From contig NZ_CP110137.1 of assembly GCF_025979705.1 (NCBI RefSeq), positions 1-64,000 of the forward strand: a stretch of DNA of 64,000 nucleotides. The letters run 5' to 3'. The notes under the pieces were generated by a model. It made no database searches, had not been told where the DNA came from, and saw only the letters and a program-made list of their open reading frames with translations. Below are positions 8,961 through 16,436 of the stretch, piece after piece. The stretch is from Hymenobacter sp. YIM 151858-1. Lineage in GTDB: Bacteria; Bacteroidota; Bacteroidia; Cytophagales; Hymenobacteraceae. The number at the start of each line of letters is the position of its first letter. Position 1 is the first letter of the stretch. The position numbers were made by a program, and so were the translations under genes.

Positions 8961-9413
8961 CTAGGGCTGGGTAAGCTGCAGCTCCAAGCCGGACTGAAAA
9001 TATACAACCATTTGCCGTACCGTCCCGTCAGCCGAGCGCCGCAAGCGGGTAATGAGTGCCTGGGTCATAATCCCCGACCCTTCCAGGGCCAAAAACGGCT
9101 GGCCCAGGCGGGAGTGGCGCTGCAGGTGCCACGTGCCTTCGTGGCGGTCCCCCGCGCGGGTGTGCAGCGAAAAATGCGTCTCGTGCAATTGCAAATTCGT
9201 AGCTTCCGTCCACCTCGATTCGCCGGCCGGCGCGGACCGCAAGCAAGTCGTTTGCCACAGGCCGTGCAACTCGCCCGCTGTCAAGCTCGGCAAGTGCGCG
9301 TCGAACAGCGTAGGAAAATTCGTCACGGCGGGGTACTGGTTAGACAATGGAGCGCTTGTTGGACTAGAGAAGGAAAATTCCGGCAGCCAAAACCCACTGT
9401 TTACGTAAGACAT
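8961..9413 (-). CDS. Hypothetical lipocalin-like protein
   Basis: A 150-aa protein from MSYVNSGFWLPEF. The later part reads as successive short beta strands (ELHGLWQTTCL, NLQLHETHFSLHT, HEGTWHLQR, ALITRLRRSADG, QMVVYFQSGLELQL), the G-x-W...ending pattern of lipocalin-like domains common in Bacteroidota. No signal peptide is visible. Its start lies only 28 bp from the divergent gene at 9442. Reading further upstream in the same frame would run antisense to that gene, so the ATG at 9413 is preferred. Ligand unknown. Confidence 0.55.
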   Translation of the reverse strand: MSYVNSGFWLPEFSFSSPTSAPLSNQYPAVTNFPTLFDAHLPSLTAGELHGLWQTTCLRSAPAGESRWTEATNLQLHETHFSLHTRAGDRHEGTWHLQRHSRLGQPFLALEGSGIMTQALITRLRRSADGTVRQMVVYFQSGLELQLTQP

Positions 9414-9441
9414 TAATTGCGTACCCCAAACCGTACTTGTT

Positions 9442-9936
9442 ATGAGCCCGATTCCAGGTGCCCGTCCCCCTGAGTCAGCCGTACCGTCCGAGGCGGGTTT
9501 ACAACCAAGCCTCCCTCCTGAAAGAACTGCTCCGCAGAATTTTGGTAATACGAAAATAGTTAAAAGTATTACAGAAACTAATGCCGCCGGAGCAGGCGGG
9601 GCCAACGGCGGCGGCGCCAAGCGCCCGGGCCGGCCGCCGCGCTCGTCGGCTGCGCCCGTAACGTGGTCGGTGCGCGGGGTAAGCCGGGACGCCCGGGCTG
9701 TGCTCGAGCGCGGCGCGGCCCAGGCCGGCAAAACACTGGGGCAGTACCTGAGCGAGGATGTGGTGGATCTCATTACCCAACGCTTGCCACCCGCCCCAGC
9801 GGCTGCCGACGCGAACTTGCACTCGGAGATCTTATACTTGCGCCAACTCGTAGAGAACCTCACCGTGATGCTGGGCGGCCAGCCTGTGCTGCCAACCATC
9901 CCGGCCCGGCTACCCGAAAACCCCGAGGGCCACTAG
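9442..9936 (+). CDS. AT-hook plus ribbon-helix-helix-like DNA-binding protein
   Basis: A 164-aa protein with a disordered Pro/Gly/Ala-rich first half carrying a textbook AT-hook (KRPGRPPR, about residue 61). It then has a strand-helix-helix segment, TWSVRGVSRDARAVLERGAA followed by GKTLGQYLSEDVVDLI, that resembles the ribbon-helix-helix fold of plasmid regulators. A short predicted helix (EILYLRQLVENLTVML) may oligomerise. Proteins of this kind act in plasmid partition, copy control or transfer regulation; which applies here is unknown. Two CGTAC repeats 12 bp apart (9420 and 9432) in the divergent leader could be its own operator. Confidence 0.6.
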   Translation: MSPIPGARPPESAVPSEAGLQPSLPPERTAPQNFGNTKIVKSITETNAAGAGGANGGGAKRPGRPPRSSAAPVTWSVRGVSRDARAVLERGAAQAGKTLGQYLSEDVVDLITQRLPPAPAAADANLHSEILYLRQLVENLTVMLGGQPVLPTIPARLPENPEGH

Positions 9937-10071
9937 CTCGACTGCTCGACGCGCGTGCTGGCTTCGCCGCTGACAGCAACACACGGGGCGGCTGCGGGGG
10001 TAGCTGGCGCCGCCTCCCGGTTAGCCGGTCGCGCCCCCGCAACCCTGCCGAAGCAGTCTTTTTCCGGCTTG

Positions 10072-11268
10072 TTACTCCCGCGCCGCCTCGGATAAATGGA
10101 AGTAGTCGTTGGTAGTTCTATCCAACGTAGCCCGAACCCGTGCGAAGTTGTCCGGGGTGGGCTTCAGGTTTACCCATTTGTCGACGATGGTGCGGTGTTT
10201 GTAAACAACAAAGGTGTTTTCCGCGTCCGGGTTGATCTTGTTTAAATACGCTTCGCTGGCGGTATCGGCGAAGGAGGCCACGTAGGTCAAGGCCGTGTTT
10301 TGGAGTTGGAGTTCACGGCCCAGCCGCTCCAACGCTTGTTGCCGTTGGGTTTGGTTGAAGTCACGCTCGTTCCCGTAGACGAAATAGACTTTCAAGTAGC
10401 GGCGGCGTTTTTCGCTTTCCTCTTCCAGAAACGCGAGCCAACGCTTTATGTGCTCCCAATCCGGACGGTTGCCCACAAAATACATGATGCCGTGGTAGCG
10501 CCCGTATTTGCATACCGGGCAGGTCCGGGTGCCCCGGTCCGGCCCATAGGCGTGGTAGGGCATAAAAGAAGGGTTTTCCTCGCCGATCTCCAGGCCCGAC
10601 CGGAGGCTTTGCGGGCGGGTCGTGGGGTAGTTCGGAATGTTCAGGCCCAGCACGACGTTGTGCTCCGCCACCTGCACGTCTCCCGCTAACAGGGGGCGGA
10701 GAATGCCGCTGCCGCCCCGGTTCTGCAGGTTTTTTCTTTTGCCGCGCAACAACGGGTCGTCATCGAACACCAGGTCGTCGAGGTAATATTCGTTCCGGAT
10801 CGATGGCTCCTTGACGGCGAGGTGAATATGGGCCGGGGTATCGCGCGCGGGATAGGGCGCGGGGCGTCCCGTGTAAATCGAATACGTGCCCGTTGCGTCG
10901 GTTTTTACCCAGCCCCGGAGATGCCCGTGCGCTTTGGCCTGGGCCGGCACCTGCGCGGTAGTGGAGTAGCGCCCGTGGTGGTCCGTTTGCCAGTAATACA
11001 GAATCACGTTTGCCGCCGGCGTTTTGCCGTCAAGGTGGTAAACCGTGCCCGTCACCAGCAGCTTTTGGCCCGGGCCGCGCCAGCCGGCAGTGGTATCCAC
11101 CGAACGCAGGGTTTGCGGCATGCCGACGTGCATCAGCTCGCACCCGTCGCACCCACCGCCCACTGCCGGGACGGGCTGGTTTTTTCCTTTTTGGGTGCCG
11201 GCTTGGCCGTTGCAACCGGTCGCCCAAGCGAGCAGGGCAAGCGCTATCCAGTGGTAAAGTTGTCGCAT
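10072..11268 (-). CDS. Intradiol-dioxygenase-like lipoprotein fused to a thioredoxin-like domain
   Basis: A 398-aa protein with signal peptide and lipobox (LLAWATGC, Cys19). Residues 68-165 match the protocatechuate 3,4-dioxygenase/intradiol family: YYWQTDHHGRY supplies Tyr101, GRPAPYPA supplies Tyr139, and PAHIHLAV supplies His147 and His149, the complete non-haem Fe(III) ligand set. From about residue 245 a second domain starts with CPVC (Cys250, Cys253), then GIMYFVGN and strand-helix alternation like thioredoxin-fold proteins. An extra CDGC pair sits at 40-43. Intradiol enzymes open catechol rings; a membrane-anchored form with a redox domain is unusual. Substrate unknown. Confidence 0.8.
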   Translation of the reverse strand: MRQLYHWIALALLAWATGCNGQAGTQKGKNQPVPAVGGGCDGCELMHVGMPQTLRSVDTTAGWRGPGQKLLVTGTVYHLDGKTPAANVILYYWQTDHHGRYSTTAQVPAQAKAHGHLRGWVKTDATGTYSIYTGRPAPYPARDTPAHIHLAVKEPSIRNEYYLDDLVFDDDPLLRGKRKNLQNRGGSGILRPLLAGDVQVAEHNVVLGLNIPNYPTTRPQSLRSGLEIGEENPSFMPYHAYGPDRGTRTCPVCKYGRYHGIMYFVGNRPDWEHIKRWLAFLEEESEKRRRYLKVYFVYGNERDFNQTQRQQALERLGRELQLQNTALTYVASFADTASEAYLNKINPDAENTFVVYKHRTIVDKWVNLKPTPDNFARVRATLDRTTNDYFHLSEAARE

Positions 11269-11511
11269 GGTTGGTCAGGCGCGGGCCAATGCTTTCCGCG
11301 CCTGGAAACACGGACCCCAAACCGAAATTGGGGTTGCACCCGGTGGCGCCCGTACGGGCCCCTGGACGGGCGCTCCGCGCAGCCTGGCAACTGCCGGCGC
11401 CCGGGTACCTGACAAGCCGGTAGTTACCTCTCGGGATGCAGCGCCAGTTCAAGCCGGCACGTTGTTTGGACGTGCGCTTGGGTTGCACGCGCTAAGCTTA
11501 TCCCGACTCCG

Positions 11512-11793
11512 ATGCCCCACTCTGCCGCCGTTGCCCTCGATCGCCTGCGCCAACTGCAGGCCTCGCTGCCTGCTTGCTCCGAACTTACTTTAAACGAGCT
11601 GCAGCCCGTGCTCTGGGAGCTGACGTATTTGCTGCGGGAGCTACCTGCTGCGCGTTCCCAGGTAGGCTTGACCTTGCTGCTGGACCTGCAGGCCGAACAC
11701 GCCGTTGCCGGCACGTACGTACCCCGGGAGGAAAGCCAGCGCTGGCTTAACCGCGGCTTGCGGGCCGTACTCACGCAGGCCCTGCGCGAGTAG
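11512..11793 (+). CDS. Hypothetical 93-aa helical protein
   Basis: Starts MPHSAAVALDRLRQLQ and is almost entirely predicted helical (ELTLNELQPVLWELTYLLREL, then LTLLLDLQAE). It is leucine-rich, with no signal peptide or recognised motif. It stands alone between the divergent dioxygenase gene and a gene-poor stretch. Codon use fits its neighbours, which supports a real gene. No function is proposed. Confidence 0.45.
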   Translation: MPHSAAVALDRLRQLQASLPACSELTLNELQPVLWELTYLLRELPAARSQVGLTLLLDLQAEHAVAGTYVPREESQRWLNRGLRAVLTQALRE

Positions 11794-12142
11794 ACGGCTT
11801 ATTACCTGGCCCCCACGGCCGCAGCTAGCGAATACGGTCCGCGTGTTCGCCCGGGACGCGCGCGGGGGCCGGGCGGCGGCCCGCGCACCTGGATCCGGGA
11901 GGGGGGTTGCGGCTTAATCACTGACCCGGCGGTCCGCGCAGGGGCGCCCGCTCAGCTACCGGGACCGCGGGATCCCTGCTCGCAGGCATACAAGCCGGGC
12001 GGGCGTTGGCATATCGCAGGGGACGCTGGCCGCACCTGCCCCGCTCGGTTTAAAACGCCGGCGCGCGGCCAGTGCCGCCGGGCGTCATCCGTAAGCGGCA
12101 AAGGCGGTCCCGGCCAGGCCGGAAAGCCCGGGAATCCAGGGG
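11794..12142. other. Intergenic region, nothing recognised
   Basis: GC-rich sequence between two small hypothetical genes. I see no convincing reading frame, repeat, terminator or RNA. Confidence 0.5.
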
Positions 12143-12427
12143 CTAATCGACAACCGCCTTCCCAAGGCCGCTTTGGCTTAGTTCATCCAGTATCCGGGAG
12201 CCCCAGCGCAGCAGTTGCCGCGGCGACGCATCCGGCTTTAGGTTGATCAGCTCGTAGCAATACCGAAACAGCTGCCCCTGCTGCGCCAGCGTCAAAGCAC
12301 ACCGGGAGCCGCGCTGCTGCACCATCACGGCCAGCTGCTGCGCGGCCCGGATTAAATCCTGGTCGAGCAGGGCTTGCTGCAAATCCCCCAAGGCGGCTGA
12401 TTGCTTCACGACGGTTTCGGTATGCAC
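12143..12427 (-). CDS. Small orphan protein, paralogue A
   Basis: A 94-aa, helix-rich soluble protein. It aligns with the neighbour at 12567-12875: both share the spaced pattern AL-QD-AA-LA-V-Q, LT-QQG-LF-C-L and AS-QL-G-L over about 65 residues. This conserved spacing on the same strand argues for two genuine tandem paralogues. No domain recognised; function unknown. Confidence 0.5.
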   Translation of the reverse strand: MHTETVVKQSAALGDLQQALLDQDLIRAAQQLAVMVQQRGSRCALTLAQQGQLFRYCYELINLKPDASPRQLLRWGSRILDELSQSGLGKAVVD

Positions 12428-12566
12428 CCGGAGAAAGGTTACCCCACGCCTGCTACGGCAGTTGATGAAACGGCAGGCCAGCCTTGCCCGGATACGGGGC
12501 CGATTCCATTTCCGTAATTGCCGAAGGTAAATACCGGCTTATCGCGGGGGGGTGCCCACCAAGCGT

Positions 12567-12875
12567 TCAGCGTTGATGTGGGTCAAAGTTCGGGTTGGGT
12601 AGGGTGCCCAGACCGATCAGCGTCAACAGCGTGGCGCCGCGCCCGATAAGCTGCGCCGCCGAGGCCCCGTCCCGGGCACGCACCAGGCAATGACAACCGC
12701 AAAACAACGCGCCTTGCTGCCGGCCCGTAAGGACGACCTCCGGCTGGTACTGCCGCACCAAAGCCGCCAAATACTCGGCGGCCAGCACCCAATCCTGCGC
12801 CGCTAAAGCGTCCCGGAAGCTTTCTTCATCTGGTGCCATCGCAAGCCGGCTTGTGCCCTGGGCAATAGTAAGCAA
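12567..12875 (-). CDS. Small orphan protein, paralogue B
   Basis: A 102-aa relative of the protein at 12143-12427, upstream of it on the same strand with a 139-bp gap. Its core reads FRDALAAQDWVLAAEYLAAL and LTGRQQGALFCGCHC; the C-terminus diverges. Two closely spaced cysteines (CGC) are not shared with the paralogue. MAPDEESF at residue 12 is an alternative start. Function unknown. Confidence 0.5.
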   Translation of the reverse strand: MLTIAQGTSRLAMAPDEESFRDALAAQDWVLAAEYLAALVRQYQPEVVLTGRQQGALFCGCHCLVRARDGASAAQLIGRGATLLTLIGLGTLPNPNFDPHQR

Positions 12876-13166
12876 ACGCGCTGACTATCCGGGCGTTGTT
12901 GCAAACAATCATTGCCCGCGTTAGCCCAGGCCGACCGGCTCGCCGCAACCCGTGAATTGCTGACCTGCTGCCCCCGTGCTGGCGGCCCTGGGCCCCGCCA
13001 AGTCCCAAGGGCTTCGCCGGCAATCTCATTTGCCGGATCCCAATGAAGTGAAACGCGTCCTTGGGGCGCGCAAGGTAGCCGTAGCCCCGGCTTAACGCCG
13101 GGGCCGGGGGGTAAGGGCACGCCCGGCAAGCGCCGCCGCAAGCAGCCCGCCCGGGCGACGGGTAGC

Positions 13167-14228
13167 TTAGCGGCCGGGCCGGTTGCTGCTGCTCGCGGCG
13201 CCGGCCAGCCAGTTCATCAGGTCGGCCCAGGCCACGTTGCCGTACCAGCGGGGCGGCTCCTGCGGGGAGCGGCCCGTCAGCAGGAAGCGCTCGTCCAGGC
13301 CCGGATAGGGCAGCAGGGTGAGGTTGCGCTGGCCCCGGCGGGCAAACTCCAGCGGCAGCTGGTCGAGCAGCCAGGCGCTGGGCTCGGCCGTGCCGTAGGC
13401 AATGAGCAACGGCACCCGCACCCGGGGCAGCTCGTCCACGGCCGGGTAGCGGGCCAGCGACACGGTGTTGCGCCAGGCCACCCCCGACATAGCCGCCGGA
13501 TCGCGCAACTCAATCAGGCTTTGGTAGGCCGCGTACACCGAGTCGATGCGGCGCTGGGCGCTGGCCGGGGTCAGCCGGCGCTGCAGCTGGGCCTCGCGCA
13601 GCTCGTGCACCAGCTGGGGCAGGGGACCGGCGGGCATGGCCCCGTAAAAAGCCAGGTGGGTCACGTGGCGGTCCGCCGTGGCCAGGCGGGTGGCCACGTG
13701 GCAGCCCTGCCCGCCGCCGACCACGGCCGTCAGGCGACGGTCCACCCAGGACTGACGGCGCAGGTAGCGCAGCACCTGCCGGGCGGCCTGCACGTGGTAG
13801 CCCCGGGTGTCGCGCTCGAGGTAGGCCGCGGGCGGCGCATCCGTGCCCACTTCCAGGTACTCCTGCTCCCGGCTCAGCAGGCGGCGCTCGGCCACCAGCG
13901 GCACGCCCGGCCGGGCGATGACGACGAAGTGGTAGCGGCCCTGGTAGGCTTTCAAATCAAAGGGCCAGCCCATGAACGCCGCCCCGGAATTGCCGGTGGT
14001 GATCAGCGGCCGCGCTCCGCCGCCCTGGCAGAGCAGCACGACGGGCTTGCGGGGTTTGCGGTCCAGGTCCACGCCGCTCACCAGGAACGTGAGGGTGGAA
14101 TCCTGAAAAGGAATGCGAAACAGGGTAAACCCGAGTGCCCGCGCCTGCGCGGCCTCCTGGTGTTGTCCCCGTGAAGTAAAAGCCCCCAGCACCAAGCACC
14201 CCAGCAGCAGTAAGCGGACGAAAAACAT
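13167..14228 (-). CDS. Exported alpha/beta-hydrolase-fold protein lacking catalytic residues
   Basis: Start 14228 (MFFVRLLLLGCLVLGAF) gives a signal peptide. The fold reads as an alpha/beta hydrolase: VVLLCQGGGARPLI, YHFVVIARPGVPLV, then the elbow region LTAVVGGGQGCHVATRLA, and late LLIAYGTAEPS and LLPYPGLDERF. In active relatives the elbow is G-x-S-x-G and the last segment carries Asp-His. Here the nucleophile position is Gly173 and the histidine position reads Glu313 (codons checked on both strands). The frame is intact over 353 residues, so this looks like a maintained pseudoenzyme rather than a decayed gene. Role unknown. Confidence 0.7.
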   Translation of the reverse strand: MFFVRLLLLGCLVLGAFTSRGQHQEAAQARALGFTLFRIPFQDSTLTFLVSGVDLDRKPRKPVVLLCQGGGARPLITTGNSGAAFMGWPFDLKAYQGRYHFVVIARPGVPLVAERRLLSREQEYLEVGTDAPPAAYLERDTRGYHVQAARQVLRYLRRQSWVDRRLTAVVGGGQGCHVATRLATADRHVTHLAFYGAMPAGPLPQLVHELREAQLQRRLTPASAQRRIDSVYAAYQSLIELRDPAAMSGVAWRNTVSLARYPAVDELPRVRVPLLIAYGTAEPSAWLLDQLPLEFARRGQRNLTLLPYPGLDERFLLTGRSPQEPPRWYGNVAWADLMNWLAGAASSSNRPGR

Positions 14229-15037
14229 AAGGGAAAGCGTGCCGGGCAAGTTACTCTAAACCGCTAAGCCCGGCAATACCGCAAAGCCGTCCCGCCTGAT
14301 TTTTTACCATTTTTCAATTCCGGAATCACCTGTTATGGGTGTATATAGACATGATTTATCTTTTTACTCTTCTTTAAGTACTATTTAACCCAATCAATTT
14401 CAAGCTAACTGCGGCTTCAAGCCCGCGGCCCGAGTTGCGGTGCCGGCTTGGGGAAATGAAGAACCCAAGCACTTGGCAGGAAAGCGACGGGGGCCGGCGG
14501 CCAATACGAGCCCACGCTTATCCCGCGAGCCGTCCAGCAGCGGGCCCCTGGTTCAGGGTGCGTCGTTAGCCGTTATCCGCTCCGGGCACCCGCCCATTTC
14601 GGCGGGCCGGCCTTCCTAGCCGTGGCCATGCTTGGGCTGTTACGACTACAGTTTAGATGACATTATAACATGTTGTCATCTAAACATATAGTCAATATTA
14701 CAACAACCCAAACCCGGGATTTGGCCTGGGGTTTGTTGGCCTTTCGAAACGAAAGCGCCCGGCAGGGTCCGTTTATCCGGATGCGCCCGGTAAAGCCCAC
14801 CGGTAGATCCCCGGTACCGGCTGGAAACCCCGGGGTTGCCGGCCACCAGCCCGGGCTTCGCAACCTGCCTTGGCATGCGCCCCAGGCGATACCCGAACCG
14901 CTTACCTGCGTAGAAGGCAACCAAACACCGGGCTGCCGCGGGGGTACGACCCGGTGATTGACTGTCCAGCCGGCCGGCTCGGCCGGCCTCCAAAGGCGCC
15001 TTGTCCGCCGGCCACCTCTCACCTAAACCCCGCCGCC
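14229..15037. other. Intergenic region upstream of the transfer operon
   Basis: An AT-rich tract (about 14290-14420) follows the divergent hydrolase start, then GC-rich sequence, then a strong dyad at 14651-14685. No convincing gene. It is the obvious place for the promoter and regulatory sites of the transfer operon, and perhaps oriT, but no nick-site consensus or relaxase gene is visible to confirm that. Confidence 0.5.
14651..14685. promoter_or_regulatory. 35-bp dyad with 12-bp perfect arms upstream of the tra operon
   Basis: The arms GTTTAGATGACA and TGTCATCTAAAC are perfect inverted repeats around an 11-bp AT-rich centre. It lies about 350 bp before the first transfer-operon gene. It has no T-run, so an operator for a dimeric regulator or part of oriT is more likely than a terminator. 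Confidence 0.5.
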
Positions 15038-15757
15038 ATGCTGTTTACCGGTTTCACCTGGAGCCAGTTTTTCTCCGGCACCCTGGTGCTGCTTGCCCTC
15101 TATTACGCCTACGTAGGCTGGCGCTACTTTCGGCCCGAGCTGCTTGGCTGGAAAAAGCGCCCGACGGCCGGGCGATCCCCGCAGCCGGCTTCCGCGGCCG
15201 CCGAACCGCTGATTCCGCCAAGTCTCGTGTTTGCCCCGGAAGCCGCTCCCGCGGAGTCCCGGGTGGCGTCGCCCGCCTCCCCCGCGGAAGAGGAGATTCC
15301 GACTCCAACGCAATACGCTGACAATGAAGCCTCGGACCCGGTCTGCCCGGCGGTAGAGGACGAAGAAATCGCCGCCACGGGAGCTGATAGGTTCCTATCA
15401 AATTGTGATCACTTGCATCAAAATGTGATTTACCCCGTTGAAAGCAACCATACTCACTTCACCCAACCCGCCGGCGCGCCGCTCACCCCCGCTGACCTGC
15501 CGCCGCCCCATTTGAACCCTGAAGCCCTGCCCGCGGAGCAGGAGCTGCCGGTGGCGCCCGCTGAGCTGGCCTACCCGGCCGAAGCCGACTCGCTGATCGG
15601 CGCCGATGATTTACTTGAAGCCCTGGACTGCCTGGCTGCCGGCCGGGCGCCCGACTCCCTGCACCCTGCCCTGGAGGGTACCGCCCTGGCCGCCCGGTTT
15701 GCCGCCAACAAGCGCCGGCGCAGCGCGGAAATAGACGCCCTGTTCGGGGAGGAGTAA
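15038..15757 (+). CDS. Transfer-operon leader gene: single-span membrane protein
   Basis: A 239-aa protein starting MLFTGFTWSQFFSGT with one membrane span (residues 12-30, LVLLALYYAYVGWRYF). A long acidic, Pro/Ala-rich tail follows, then a compact end (DDLLEALDCLAAG...NKRRRSAEIDALFGEE). It is the first gene of the tra operon, 43 bp before traE, and probably a membrane accessory of the mating apparatus; no family recognised. Codons for residues 115-142 are sharply AT-rich (40% G+C across 80 bp) compared with the rest of the gene. The ATG at 15038 is chosen because the membrane span begins there; an upstream in-frame extension is low-complexity. Confidence 0.6.
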   Translation: MLFTGFTWSQFFSGTLVLLALYYAYVGWRYFRPELLGWKKRPTAGRSPQPASAAAEPLIPPSLVFAPEAAPAESRVASPASPAEEEIPTPTQYADNEASDPVCPAVEDEEIAATGADRFLSNCDHLHQNVIYPVESNHTHFTQPAGAPLTPADLPPPHLNPEALPAEQELPVAPAELAYPAEADSLIGADDLLEALDCLAAGRAPDSLHPALEGTALAARFAANKRRRSAEIDALFGEE

Positions 15758-15800
15758 GCCGGTCCCGAGGCCGCCTGATCCACCATCCTCTATTATTAAT

Positions 15801-16112
15801 ATGCGCCTACCCCTTTCCCTGGTCCGTACCCTGGGCCTGGCCTTGCTGTGGCTGCTGCCCGCCGCGCTGCGGGCCCAAGGCAGCGGCGAAGCCGGCATTG
15901 AAGCCGCCACCGAGCAGGTAACCCGCTACTTCGAGCCCGGCACCAACCTGATGTACGCCGTCGGCGCCGTCCTGGGCCTGATCGGGGCCGTCAAGGTGTA
16001 TTCCAAGTGGAACTCCGGCGATCAGGACACGCAAAAGGTGGCCGCCTCCTGGTTTGGCTCCTGCATTTTCCTGGTCGTGGTCGCCACCATCCTGCGGGCC
16101 TTCTTCCTGTAG
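15801..16112 (+). CDS. traE: TraE-like conjugal transfer protein (DUF4134)
   Basis: A 103-aa pilin-sized protein with a signal peptide (ALLWLLPAALRAQG) and two further hydrophobic spans (LMYAVGAVLGLIGAVKVY and SCIFLVVVATILRAFFL). Between them, SKWNSGDQDTQKVAASWFGS matches the loop of DUF4134/TraE of CTnDOT-type elements. It is probably the VirB2-like subunit of the transfer channel. Three bases separate its stop from the GTG of the next gene, so they are translated as a unit. Confidence 0.88.
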   Translation: MRLPLSLVRTLGLALLWLLPAALRAQGSGEAGIEAATEQVTRYFEPGTNLMYAVGAVLGLIGAVKVYSKWNSGDQDTQKVAASWFGSCIFLVVVATILRAFFL

Positions 16113-16115
16113 CCC

Positions 16116-16436
16116 GTGCCGCTGCCAATCAACAAGGGCATCGGCAAGCCCGTGGAGTTCAAGGGCCTGGTCGGCATCTACCTGGCTTACCTGGCCGCCG
16201 GCCTCGGCACCGTGTTCGTGCTCGCGCTCGGCCTGCTGGTGGCGGGCGTTAACTCCTACCTCGTGGCCTTGCTCACCCTGGGCCTGGGCGGGCTGGTCCT
16301 GGCCCGGGTGTTTGCCCTCAACCGCCGCCACGGCGAGTTCGGGGCCCTGAAAGCCCGGGCCCGCCGCCGGCAGCCCCGCCGCATTGTCAGCCGCCATCCG
16401 CGGCTGTTTCTCACCTTAACGCCCGAGCGCACATGA
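16116..16436 (+). CDS. traF: TraF-like conjugal transfer protein (DUF4133)
   Basis: A 106-aa membrane protein starting at GTG (PLPINKGIGKPVEFKGL). The opening INKGIGKPVEFKGLVGIYL, two central spans (YLAAGLGTVFVLALGLLVAG and YLVALLTLGLGGLVLARVF) and a basic C-terminus are typical of DUF4133, the VirB3-like partner of the TraG ATPase. Its stop overlaps the next start as ATGA, indicating translational coupling to traG. Confidence 0.85.
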   Translation: MPLPINKGIGKPVEFKGLVGIYLAYLAAGLGTVFVLALGLLVAGVNSYLVALLTLGLGGLVLARVFALNRRHGEFGALKARARRRQPRRIVSRHPRLFLTLTPERT

